Part shown: positions 34,080 through 44,600 of the stretch, piece by piece
Position numbering within the stretch: the first letter of the stretch is position 1
How the letters are laid out: each line of letters starts with the position of its first letter
Origin: JAJZVS01 sp963708095
Lineage (GTDB): Bacteria; Pseudomonadota; Alphaproteobacteria; Acetobacterales; Acetobacteraceae
DNA: 64,000 nt
Direction: 5' to 3'
Assembly: GCA_963708095.1 (NCBI GenBank)
Contig: OY970182.1
Location: forward strand, 2,046,001 to 2,110,000
The notes under the pieces: model-generated
Told to the model about the DNA's origin: nothing
What the model saw: the letters and a program-made list of their open reading frames with translations, nothing else
Databases searched by the model: none
Translations under genes and position numbers: made by a program

Positions 34080-35323
34080 TCAGGCTGCAGCGAGCTCCGC
34101 CAGGGTCGCCGCCAGCACCCGGGTTCCCGCCGCCAGTTGCGCGGGCGAGGCGTATTCGGCCGGATTGTGGCTGACCCCGCCGCGGCAGGGGACGAAGATC
34201 ATCCCGCTCGGGCAGACCGGCGCCACGAACTGCGCGTCGTGCCCGGCCCCCGAGGGCATGCGCCGATGGCGGAAGCCCAGCGCCGCGGCCGCGCGTTCGA
34301 TCCGCGCCACCACGGTGAGGTCGAATGCGGTCGGCGGCGCGTGCGAGGTCTGCACGACCTCCGCCGTCGTGGTGCGCAGCGCGGCCTGCACCACGCCCGC
34401 CACCGCGTCGCCGCGCGCAGCCAGTACCGCGGCGTCCGGATGGCGGAGGTCGATGGAGAAGCGCGCGCGGTTCGCCACCGAATTGGGCGCGTTCGGTGCG
34501 ATCTCGATCCGTCCCACCGTAAAGCGCAGCACGTCGGCGGGGTCTTCCATCAGCGCGTTCAGCGCGGTGAGCGCGCGCAGCATGTCCTGCACCGCGTCGC
34601 GGCGCAGCGCGCGCGGCGTGGTGCCGGCATGCGCGGTCTCGCCGTGCAGCGTCACCGAGAACCAGCGGCTGCCCTGGATGCCGGTGACGACGCCGATGTC
34701 CTCGCCGGCGGCCTCCAGCAGCGGGCCTTGCTCGATATGCGCTTCCACATAGGCGGCGGGGCGCGGGTCGGGGCCGAGGGCGCGGCGGGGCAGGCCGGCT
34801 TCCGCGGCAAGCTGTTCGGCGAGCGCGTCGGCGAAGGCGACGCCGTCGGGGTCGCGCTGCGCGGCGAAGTCGGCCGCGGCAGCCGGCGGCTTGCATCGCC
34901 GCCAGCACTTCCAGGCCGGCGATCACGCCGTAGATGCCGTCGAACCGTCCGCCTTCGGGCTGGCTGTCCATGTGGCTGCCGGTCAGCACCGGGGCGGCGG
35001 TGGGGTCGGTGCCCTCCCGCCGCAGCCATAGGTTGGCCACGGCGTCGACCGAGATGAGCGCGGAGGCGCCGCTCCAGGTCATGGAGCCCATACAGCCGGG
35101 GGCGAACCGGCCCCCTTCCTCGTTGGTCCAGGCGACCACCTCGATCGGGCGACGGGTGTGGCGCCGGCCGCCTGCGCCCAGCCGATCAGCAGTCGGCGGG
35201 CCGCGCGGTCGAGCGGGGTGAGGCAGGCGCGGTTCACGCCGTCGCCATCAGCCGCTCCCACTGGCGGGTCTCGTCCACGGCGGCGGCCAAGGGGGCGATG
35301 TCGGCAGCGAAGTCAACGGTCAT
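34080..35323 (-). pseudogene. M20 carbamoylase/allantoate-amidohydrolase gene, frameshifted and internally rearranged
   Basis: The pieces belong to the hydantoinase/carbamoylase family of zinc hydrolases. The order on the minus strand is not the family's. A (35323-35163): MTVDFAADIAPLAA... with a frameshift before DGVNRACLTPLDRAARRLLIGWAQAAG. Then C (35154-35066): RRPIEVVAWTNEEGGRFAPG. Then B (35052-34882): SVDAVANLWLRREGTDP, TGSHMDSQPEGGRFDGIYGV, ending MQAAG. Then D (about 34880-34080): ADFAAQRDPDGVAF, AHIEQGPLLE, HAGTTPRALRRDA to the stop. In intact members B precedes C. At least three frame changes occur, so no full protein can be made. D alone has an internal ATG (34748) but lacks most metal ligands. 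A misassembly is the main alternative. Confidence 0.8.
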
Positions 35324-35433
35324 GGCGTGGGTCTCGTGCCCGCGCGCGTCGCGCCGGCTCAGGGGACCTATCACAACGCCCAACCCTCAGGGGAGGGACG
35401 AGCGAAGGATTCCACGGGTGCGCGCCCTCGGCC

Positions 35434-35463
35434 TGGATCCAGGTATATTGGATCCAGGTATAT
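35434..35463 (+). repeat. 15-bp tandem repeat, two perfect units
   Basis: TGGATCCAGGTATAT occurs twice head to tail, directly before a copy of the GGCCTTGCTT-ending palindromic element. It lies in the 172-bp gap between two minus-strand genes. Confidence 0.85.
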
Positions 35464-35486
35464 GGGCAGAGCCTCCTGGCCTTGCT
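35464..35486 (+). repeat. Dispersed GGCCTTGCTT element, degenerate copy
   Basis: GGGCAGAGCCTCCTGGCCTTGC closely matches the minus-strand hairpin at 55327-55355 (GGGGCAGAGCCCCTGGCCTTGC). Here the palindrome is imperfect. It lies just past the 3' end of the CHAT gene. Confidence 0.6.
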
Positions 35487-35495
35487 TCCTTGCGT

Positions 35496-38400
35496 TCAAC
35501 CCGCACGCTTGCCGGCGGGCATCTGGCGCGCGGCGGTGGCGGCGGCGCGTTCGCCGCCGTCGCCGATCACGGCGAAGGGGGCCCAGAAGAACGGGTGCGC
35601 CACTTCCGCCGGAAGGTTGTGGCCGGCGTCGGCGAGCATGGCGAGCTGGGCCAGGCGCAGCGCGCCGGCGACGCCGAGTGCCGGGTTGGCGCGCATTCGT
35701 TGCAGGGTGTCCGCGATGAGATAGGCGGTCACCTGGTCGTTCACCGACCAGTGGGTGACCATCAGCGCCCGTGCGCCGGCGAAGAAGAAGGCACGCGCCA
35801 GGCCGGACAGGCTTTCTCCCGCCGTTTCCCCGCCCGGTCCGCCGGAGTTGCAGGCTGACAGGATCACGAGGTCGGCGTCGAGATGCATTCCCGTCACGTC
35901 CGCCGCGGTCAGCAGCGCCCCGGCGGCGTTGGTCGCCCCGGTCGGATCGGAGGTGACGATAGCCGGCTGGCTCTGGCAGCGCAGTTCCGCCGGCAGCAGG
36001 GCGTGGGTCGCGAAATGCAGGATGCGGAAGTTCTTGAGGTCGGTACGCAGCACCGCCGGCACGGTGAAGTTCGGCCCGAGCAGCTCGTCGCTGGTGCTGG
36101 CGCCCAGCAGCTCGCGGGCCGCCGTGAGTTCCTTGCCCGCATAGGGCAGCGCCGGCAGCCCGGCGAGCAGTTGCGCGGTATCGCCGCAGGCAGCGCCCGG
36201 GAAGCTGGCCTCGGCCTGCGCCAGGGTCAGCGGCTGGAAGTCGCCGAAGCCGAACCACGGCTGCGTCGCGCGGGAGGTGCCGGCGACCTTGCGCAGGGAG
36301 ACGAAGTTGGCCGCCGCCGGCACGTGGGAGATGGTGAAGGCGCGCACCAGCCAGGGCGCGCTGGCCAGGTGGTCGGCCTGGGCCGGACCGGTCAGCAGCA
36401 CTTCGAACGGCAGCGACAGCAGCGGCCCGGCCGGTGCCACCACCAGGGATTTCACCCCTTTCATGTCCTGCGCCACGCCGCCCAGGGTATCGGTGTACAG
36501 GGCCTGCGCGCCGGCGACGTCGAAGACGGGCAGGCTCGTGGTCGTCAGTTCGATGCCGGCACGGACCTGGTGCACCAGCCGCGCCATGGCGGCCAGGCCG
36601 CCCGGCACGCGGGAGATCGCGATCCGCCGGTCGCGCAACAGGAACACCCAGCCGTGCTTCGGGCCGAGGGTGATCTGCACGAACGCCTCGTGCGGGTGCA
36701 GGGCGGCGAACACCGCGCTCGCCGGCACCATCTGCTGGACGAGCTGGCCGTAGTTGGGCGCCGCGGCCTGCACGGCGCTGTCGGCATCGGCGAGCGTGGT
36801 GCGCGCGGCATCGATCTGCTTGTCGAGCGCGGCGAGCGCCGCAGGCGGAAGCGGCGCGCCGCCGCTGCGCGCGGTGGCCTCGGCCTGGTCGCGCTGGCGA
36901 TAGAGCAGGCGCAGGCGTGCGCCGGCGTCCTGGCGCGCCCGGATCGCCGCTGCCACCTTCGGATCCCGCGCGTTTTCCTGCAGCCGGGCGGTGGCCTCGG
37001 CGATCTGCTGGCTGGTGACGCTGCCCTGGGCGAGCTGCGCAGCGGTGAACATTTCGGCCAGCAGCCCCTGGCGCTGCTCCGGCGGGGCCGCGGTCGCGGC
37101 AGCGGCATAGACGTCGAGACACGGTTCCATCAGCACGGGCTCGGTGCCGACATGCAGCGCCACCAGGGTGGCGACTGCTTCGCGGCAATTCGGCAATGCG
37201 GCTGTCGCCCGGCCGTGGGCGAGCAGAATGGCGGCGTCCAGCAGGTCGGTATCCGCCAGCGGCTTCGATCCCGGCAACGCGACGCCGAAAGCGGCGGAGG
37301 CTGCGGCGAGGTCGGTGAGCCCTTGCGCCGCGTGCCCGGAGTCCTCGGCGGTGATGCCCTGGGTGCGCAGCAGCCGTGCCGTGACGATCGGCCTGTCAAG
37401 CCCGTTGGCGCGGGCGAGCGTGGTGGCGCTGGCCAGCATCGCCTCGCTTTCCGGCAGGCTGTGCACTTGCCGCAGCACCAGCGCCATGTTCCGCCGCGCC
37501 TCGATCAGCCCGAGCAGCGCGCTTTGCGCCGAGGGGTTCGTCAGCAGATCCTGGTTCGGCAGCAGCGAACTGAGGGCGCCGCCGGTCGGCCCGCCAAAGC
37601 CGTGCATAGCCGAGACGCCGATCGGGTGCGGATGCAGCACGGTGGCAGGCAGGAGCGCCGCGTAGCCGGCGGCGGCCTGGCGCAGGAGCTTGAGCGAGGC
37701 GGTGTAGCGGCCCTGGTTCAGCGCATCGAGGCCGCGGTAGTGCAACAACCGCGCCGACGCCGTGGGATCGGCGGCCTGCGGCGCGAGCTGCTCGGCCTGG
37801 GCGAACAGCGGGCCGGCCTCGGCGAAGCGTCCCTCGTCGGAGATTTGCAAGGCAAGCGTCATCAGCGCGGTGACGGTGTTCGGGTTGTTGGGCCCGAGCG
37901 CCTTGCGCTGGATCGCGAGCGCGGCGCGGAATGCCGCCTCCGCCGCCGCCGGGTCGTCGGCGAGGTTGGCGCGAGTGCCGGCGGTCATCAGCCCGTTGAA
38001 CTGGCCGATGTCGCCGGAGCTGAACGCCTGCGCCGCGAGCCGGGTGGCGAGCAGCGCGTCGGCCGCCGAGCTGGGCGGTGCGGCGGAGGCGCTGAGGATG
38101 CCGGCGCGCACGCCGATCGCGCGCTCCATCGCCCCGGCGGCGGGCAGCACGCCGTCGGCGTACCAGGCACGACCGCCGACCATCGCCACCATCGCCACAT
38201 GCGGCCAGCCGCCCAGCCGCTGGGTGCAGGTCAGGAGCTCCGCCGGGTGGCCGCCCAGGATCGAGGTGGCGCGCGGCGCCTGGCACAGGAAGCGTTCGTC
38301 GATGCCGACCCGCCAGGGGCTCGCGATGGCGAGCGCGCCGAGTTCCCCGGCGCTGGCCGCGGCGCCTTCGCGCACATGCGCGCTGGGCTGCTGCCAGCTT

Positions 38401-38642
38401 CCGCAATAGACGTCGGCGCTGCCGTTACCGGTCGATTGTAACGTGCAGGCCTCGCCCACGGAATTGCGCCCGATCGCGATCTGCGCGGCCGGCGTGCCGC
38501 TGCCCGTGCCGACTTTGACGTAGGCCGAGGCCGGCGGGCGGGCGCAGGCGGCGAGCGCGAGCGGCGCCAGCAGCGCCAGCCGGAGCACGGGCCGACGCAG
38601 CCGGGTCAGGAGGAGCGCAGCCAGGGTGGGGATCGCACGCAT
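35496..38642 (-). CDS. TPR-CHAT domain protease, predicted lipoprotein, TPS-associated
   Basis: 1048 residues. The leader LALLAPLALAACARPP has a lipobox (LAAC), which predicts a lipid-anchored protein. Residues ~185-560 are Ala-rich helical repeats of TPR type (for example AAEAAFRAALAIQRKALGPNNPNTVTAL and EGRFAEAGPLFAQAEQL). A short predicted coiled region follows (about 575-640). The C-terminal ~380 residues are a CHAT (caspase HetF-associated with TPRs) peptidase: ILHFATHALLP supplies His880 and LVILSACNSGGPGG supplies Cys931, so the catalytic dyad is intact. It starts 3 bp after the giant exoprotein's stop, so it is the third gene of the tpsB-tpsA operon. A role in cleaving or regulating that exoprotein is inference from this placement. 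Confidence 0.88.
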   Translation of the reverse strand: MRAIPTLAALLLTRLRRPVLRLALLAPLALAACARPPASAYVKVGTGSGTPAAQIAIGRNSVGEACTLQSTGNGSADVYCGSWQQPSAHVREGAAASAGELGALAIASPWRVGIDERFLCQAPRATSILGGHPAELLTCTQRLGGWPHVAMVAMVGGRAWYADGVLPAAGAMERAIGVRAGILSASAAPPSSAADALLATRLAAQAFSSGDIGQFNGLMTAGTRANLADDPAAAEAAFRAALAIQRKALGPNNPNTVTALMTLALQISDEGRFAEAGPLFAQAEQLAPQAADPTASARLLHYRGLDALNQGRYTASLKLLRQAAAGYAALLPATVLHPHPIGVSAMHGFGGPTGGALSSLLPNQDLLTNPSAQSALLGLIEARRNMALVLRQVHSLPESEAMLASATTLARANGLDRPIVTARLLRTQGITAEDSGHAAQGLTDLAAASAAFGVALPGSKPLADTDLLDAAILLAHGRATAALPNCREAVATLVALHVGTEPVLMEPCLDVYAAAATAAPPEQRQGLLAEMFTAAQLAQGSVTSQQIAEATARLQENARDPKVAAAIRARQDAGARLRLLYRQRDQAEATARSGGAPLPPAALAALDKQIDAARTTLADADSAVQAAAPNYGQLVQQMVPASAVFAALHPHEAFVQITLGPKHGWVFLLRDRRIAISRVPGGLAAMARLVHQVRAGIELTTTSLPVFDVAGAQALYTDTLGGVAQDMKGVKSLVVAPAGPLLSLPFEVLLTGPAQADHLASAPWLVRAFTISHVPAAANFVSLRKVAGTSRATQPWFGFGDFQPLTLAQAEASFPGAACGDTAQLLAGLPALPYAGKELTAARELLGASTSDELLGPNFTVPAVLRTDLKNFRILHFATHALLPAELRCQSQPAIVTSDPTGATNAAGALLTAADVTGMHLDADLVILSACNSGGPGGETAGESLSGLARAFFFAGARALMVTHWSVNDQVTAYLIADTLQRMRANPALGVAGALRLAQLAMLADAGHNLPAEVAHPFFWAPFAVIGDGGERAAATAARQMPAGKRAG

Positions 38643-38645
38643 GGG

Positions 38646-41600
38646 TCAGTAGTCCCGGCGGGAGACAAGCGGGAGGAACAGGTCGTCGTCTTCGTCTGAA
38701 TCGAGCAGCGAACCGAGCGAGAAGCCCTCCAGTGGATTGGCCAGCGGCAGCACCTCCACCGGCAGCACGATGCAATTCACCGAGCCGATGGCGCAGCTAT
38801 TGAAGCGATAGCGTGCATCGGCCACCGGCGAGATGTCGGCGGCCCCGGCGGCCGACTGGCCGCCGATTCCATCGACGGTGCCCCCGAGATCAGCGCCGCC
38901 GCCGGCGCTGCCGACCGGGAAGATCACGTCGAGCCAGCGGACGAACACGTTGCCCGAGGCGGTGCCGAGGGCCCCGCTGCTGTGCAGGTCCAGGATGAGC
39001 CAGGTGGACGTGCCATACAGCCCGCCGCTCGGGGAGAAGGTGATGTTGCCGCCGTCGTAGGCGTCGATCCGGACGGTGCTCGGACCGCCGTCCTGCGAGC
39101 GGACGGTCACCGCCCCTTGCTGCAGGAAGTCGCTGAAATAGGCGCCGGGCGTGTCCGGCCTGGCGGTGGTGCTGAGCGGGTAGGCGAAACTGCCGGCCGG
39201 GCCGTTCGGGCGCGCGGTGCCGCCGGTGACGATCGTGGTGCCGTTGGCGATGGTGATCTGGTTCGGCGTGGCGTCGAACACCATCGTCGGCGCATTGATG
39301 ACGCCGGCGAGGGTCAGAGCTTCGCCGTCGACAACGTTCAGCACGCTGCCGGCGGTGTAGCTGTTGATCGCGCCGATCCGGTTGCCGCCGCTCGTCAGGC
39401 TGGTCGCCCTGCCCGAACTGCCGGTGAGTATCGGAGTATCGAGGGAGCCCGTTTCGCTCACGGCCCCGCCCACGGCGAGCACCACCTTGGTCGTGCCGGT
39501 GAGCGTGCCGTCGAGGCTCAGGCTGGCGGCGGTCAGGTTCACCGTCCCGGCGGTAAGCGGGCCGCTCACGGTCAGGGCGCCGGGGAGGGTGATCTGCGCC
39601 GCCGGACCGGCGGAGACCGGGCCGGAAACCGTCAGGTCGCCGCCGTCGTCGAGCGTCAGGCCGCCGGCGGCAGTGAAGCCGGCCAGGGTGGCGATGGCGT
39701 TGGTGCCGGTCAGGCTGGTGGCGCCGGTGCTGCTGCCGGACAGGGTGCCGCTCGCCAGGGCGCCGGTTTCGGTGATCGCGCCGTCAGTCGCGGTGAGGCT
39801 GGTGGTCCCGGCGCCGCCGTCGGTGACCTTGCCGGCGAGGGTCAGGCTGGTGCCGGTCAGGCTGACCGCGCTCGCGCTCACCTGCCCGCTCGCGCCCACC
39901 GTCAGCCCGGCGGTGTCGGTAAGCACGGCGAGGCTGCCGCCCGCCACCACACCCGTTACCGCGAGCGCGGTACCGTCGTTCAGGGTCAATCCGCCGGACG
40001 CAGAGAAATTGCCCAGTGTGGCGACGGTATTGCTGCCGATCAGGCTGGTGGCACCGGTGCTGCTGCCGGTCAGGGTGCCACTCACCAGAGTGCCGGTTTC
40101 GCTGATCGCGCCGTTGGTCGCCACCAGGCTGGTGGCGCCGCCGCCACCGTCCGACACCAGCCCGGCGAGGGTCAGGCTGGCCCCAGTCAGACTGATCGCG
40201 CCGGCGCTCAGTGTCCCGGTCCTGCCCACCGTAAGCCCGGCGGTGTCGTTCAGCAGCGCCAGGCCGCCGGCGGCGACCCATCCCGTCACGGTCAGCGCTG
40301 CGCCATCGTCCAGGGTCAGCCCGGCGGCGGAGAAATGACCCAGCGCGGCGATGGCGTTGGTTCCGGTCAGGCTGGTCGCGCCGGTGCTGCTGCCGCTCAA
40401 CGTGCCGCTGACCAGGGCGCCGGTTTCGTCGATCGCGCCGTTGGTCGCCACCAGGCTGGTGGTGCCATCGCCGCCGTCGGACACCAACCCGGCGAGGGTG
40501 AGGCTGGTCGCGGTCAGGCTGACTGCGCTGGCGGCCACCTCGGCGCCGGCATTCAGGGTCAGCCCGGCCGTGTCGTCCAGCAGCACGAGGCCCCCGCCGT
40601 TCACCATACCCGCCACCGTCAGAGCCGCATTGTCGCGGAGGGTCAGGCCGCCGGACGCGGTGAACGCGCCCAGCGTGGCGACGGTGTTGGTGCCGGTCAG
40701 GCTGGTTGCCCCGGTGCTCGATCCGCTGAGCGTGCCGACCTGGAGGATACCGGTTTCACTGAGCGTCCCGCCGGTCGCAATGAGGCTGGTGGTCCCGCCG
40801 CCGCCGTCCGATACCAGCCCGGTGAGGGTGAGGCTCGATCCCGTGAGGCTGACCGTGCTGGCGCCCACCGAACCCGTCCCGCCCACAGTCAGCGCGGCCG
40901 TGTCATCGATCAGCGCCAGGGCGTGGCCGGCCACCGATCCTGTCACCGTCAGCGGCGCCTGGGCGTCCAGAATGAAGCCGGCGGCGGAGAAGGTGCCGAG
41001 CGAGGTGATGGTGTTGTGCCCGGTAAGCTGGGTAGCTCCGGTACTCGACCCGCTCAACGTACCGCTGACCAGGGTGCCGGTTTCGTCGATCGAGCCGTTG
41101 CTCGCGATCAGCCTCATCGTACCCGCGCCGCCGCCGTCCGAGACATAACCGCTCAGGATCAGCCCGGGCGCGATCAGGCTGACCGCGTTGGCGATCACGC
41201 TGCCGCCGGCGCCCACCGTAAACCCGACGGGGTCATCGAGCAGCGCCAGGCTGCCGCCGGTCACCGGTCCCGTCACCGTCAAGGCTGCGCCGTCGTCCAG
41301 GGTCAGTCCCCCGGCCGAGAAATTGCCCATGGCGGCGATAGTGTTGCTGCCGGTCAGGCTGGTCGCGCCGGTGCTGCTGCCGCTCAGCGTACCCACGATC
41401 AGCGTGCCGGCCTCGGTGATCAACCCCGCCGTAGCGATCAGGGTCGTCGTCCCGGCGCCACCGTCCGTCACCAGCCCGCCAATCGCCAGGGTTGCCCCGC
41501 TCAGCAGGATTGCTCCGGCGTTCACGGTCCCGGGCACCGAAAGCCCCGCCGTGTCGATGATCGCGGCCAGGGTACCCCCGCTCACCGGGCCGTTCACCGC

Positions 41601-44600
41601 CAGCGCCGCATCCGCATCGAGCGTGAACCCCGCCGCGGTGAAGGATCCGAGCGTGGCGATGGTGTTGCTGCCGGTCAGGCTGGTCGCGTCGGTGCTGCTG
41701 CCGCTCAGCGTGCCCACGATCAGCGTGCCGGGCTCGGTGATCGACCCCGCCGTGGCGATCAAGGTCGTCGTCCCGGCGCCACCGTCCGTCACCAGCCCGC
41801 CAATCGCCAGAGTTGCCCCGCTCAGCAGGATTGCTCCGGCGTTCACGGTCCCGGGCACCGAAAGCCCCGCCGTGTCGATGATCGCGGCCAGGGTACCCCC
41901 GCTCACCGGGCCGTTCACCGCCAGCACCGCACCCGCATCGAGCGTGAATCCCGCCGCGGTGAAGGATCCGAGCGTGGCGATGGTGTTGCTGCCGGTCAGG
42001 CTGGTCGCGCCGGTGCTGCCACCGGTCAGGCTGGTGGTGTCGATCACCCCAGTCTCGCCGATCCCGCCGCCGCTGGCCAGTTGCACGAGCCCCGCCGCCA
42101 CCCCGCCGACCTGGCCCGCGAGGGTGCCGGGAAGGGCGATCGTGGCCCCGGCGGTGATCGCAATCGTCCCGGCATTCGCCGCCAGCGCCGTGCCGCTGAC
42201 GATCACCGCGCCGGCCCCGCTGGTCCCGGCGTTCAACACCACGTTGCCGGTCTGGCTGCCGTCGATACCGGCGTGCAGCAGGCCGGCGACGGTCAGACTC
42301 TGGCCCGCGGCATCAATCTCGGCGGTGGGGGTGGTCGGCAGGGTGACCCCGGGGATGCTGCCGGCAGCCGTGAGCGTGCCCGCGCCCACCCCGGCCAGCA
42401 CGGTCCCGCCGACGGGAAGGATCAGGTTCTGCGTGTCGTTGACCAGGAGATTGCCCATCGCGGTGGCGCCGGCCAGGGTGCCGATCGTATTTGCTCCGGC
42501 CAGCCAGATCGCGCCGCGGGAGACCCCTGCCCCGGCCACCGGCGCCGTGCCGGGCACGTTCGCCTGCGCCACCGTCTCGGTGTCCGGGATCGCGCCCGCC
42601 TGGGCAATCAGGGTGGGCGCCACGATGGTCCCGCCGGCGGTCTCATAGACGTTACCGGTCGCTTCCAGCTTCACCACGCCGGCGGGACCGGCGGCGTCGA
42701 CGACGCCGCCCACCGCCAGATCGCCGATGCCGTAGCCTGCGACCAGAGTGCCCGCCGGCGCCACCGCCAGGGTGATCCCCGGCCCCAAGTCGCGCACCGT
42801 CCCGGTCACGGTAAGCGCGGTGCCATCGCGCAGCAGAAATCCGTTACCGGTGGTAAAGCCGGCCAGGGTGCCGACCTGGTTCACCGGCGGCCCGCCGGGC
42901 GAGGAGCCGTCTAGCTGGGCGCTGCCGCCGGCGCTGCCGGTCAGCACATTGGCCGCCAAGGTACCCGAGCCGAGCGGCCCCGGCTCCAGGATATCGTTTT
43001 GCGCATACAGCCCGACGGTACCGCTCGTCGGGGTGCCGGGAACAAGCGCGGAGACCAGCCCGTCGATCAGGATCGTGCCGCCAGCGCCGGCCGTGTAGGC
43101 GAACCCGCTGCCGGATGCGGCGTAGGCCATGCCGGCCGAGACTTCGAGCGTCGGGTTGCTGCCCACCGCGCCACCCGCCAGGGCCGTGCCGCCGCTCGCG
43201 ATCGTCACGTCGCCGGCGATGCTGCCGTTGCCGGCGTGCAGATAGGCGTTGCCGTTGTCGGCCAGCACCGAGCCCGCCACCAGCAGGCTGCCGGCCACGT
43301 CGATTTCCAGCCGTGCCGTCGATTGCTGGCCCGCCGCCACCGTGCGCCCGGCCGGCACGATCAGGTCGCCGCCGCCCAGCACCGTGGCGACGTTGACGAT
43401 CAAGGTGCCCGCCGCACCCAGGTTGTCCGTGCTCAGCGCCACCGGGGCGTTCAGCACAGTCGTTGCGCCGATCGCGCCGCCGAGGCTGGCGACGTCGTTC
43501 GGTCCGGTCAGGAGTATCGCCGCCGCGGCATGGCCCGCATCGCCCGCCTGCCCGACCAGCGCGCCCACCGTGATCCCCGCCCCGATCGCCTGGCTGACCG
43601 TGCCGGAGGTGAACAGCGCCAGGGTGGTCGCGGTGTTGCGCAGGTCGAGCGGGGTGGTGAACGCGATCGACCCCGCGCGCTGCGTCGCCCTGCCGTCGGT
43701 GCTGCCCAGCACCAGGGTCTGCGCGCCCACCGGCGCCACGCCCGGCACCGTCAGGCTGCCGAAGGTGGACACGAAGCCGAGGCTGCTCGCCGCCACCGAC
43801 AGGGTGCCCGCGGTCGATCCTGCGGTGGCGTCGATCGACATCGCCGAGCCGGCGGTATAGGGCGCGATCGCGACCATTCCGCCCGGCGCCACGACGATCG
43901 GCACTGGAACGCCGGCCGCGGTGGTGCCCTGGATCGACAGCGCGTCGGCCTGCAACGCGATCAGCCCGGCGTTCAACGTGCCGCCCGCGACCGCCCCGTT
44001 CGCCAGCAGCGCCCCGGCCGCGGCGATGGTGCCGGTGCCCAGCACGACCGTGGGACCGGTCACGATGTCGATCGACGGCGCGATCAGTTCGAGCGTATCG
44101 GGCTGCACCGACAGCCCGGCGGTGACCGGCCCGACCACCGTCAGGCTCGCAGTATCGTTCAGCCGGATGTCGCCGCCCGCCACCAGCGAGGTCTGCGCGC
44201 CGAAGCCGCTGGTCTGATAGAGCGTGCCCCCCTGCGCGCGCGCGGTCGCGTTGCCCAGCTCGGCGATCGCGTTGGCGCCGGTGTCGAGTGCGAACGCCGC
44301 CGCGCTGCCGGCGAGCGCGGTCACCGACAGCGACCCGCCGCCGAATTCCGCCACCGTCCCGCTCGCCGCCAGGTCGAGCGTGCGCGCCACCGTGCCCAGC
44401 ACGATGCCGCTGTTGATGTCGATCGCGCCGACCGCGGGCGTGGCGCCGTCCAGGCTGCCGATCAGCAGGGTCTCGGTCCCGGCCGGCCCGGTGGAGGTGC
44501 CGAGCGTGGTGATGTCGTTCAGCAATGCGTTCGACAGTCCGAGCGTGCCAGCCGACGAGACCTCGCCCAGCGCGATCACTGTGGCGCCGCGCGGGGCGAT

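Noticed and set aside
38646..39100. Possible contact-dependent inhibition toxin at the exoprotein C-terminus
   Set aside because: No PT-VENN or other pretoxin motif, and the next gene is a large CHAT protein rather than a small immunity protein.
39370..42030. Regular repeats that could suggest a CRISPR array
   Set aside because: The period is 321 bp, the frame is kept throughout and there are no unique spacers between short direct repeats; these are protein repeats.
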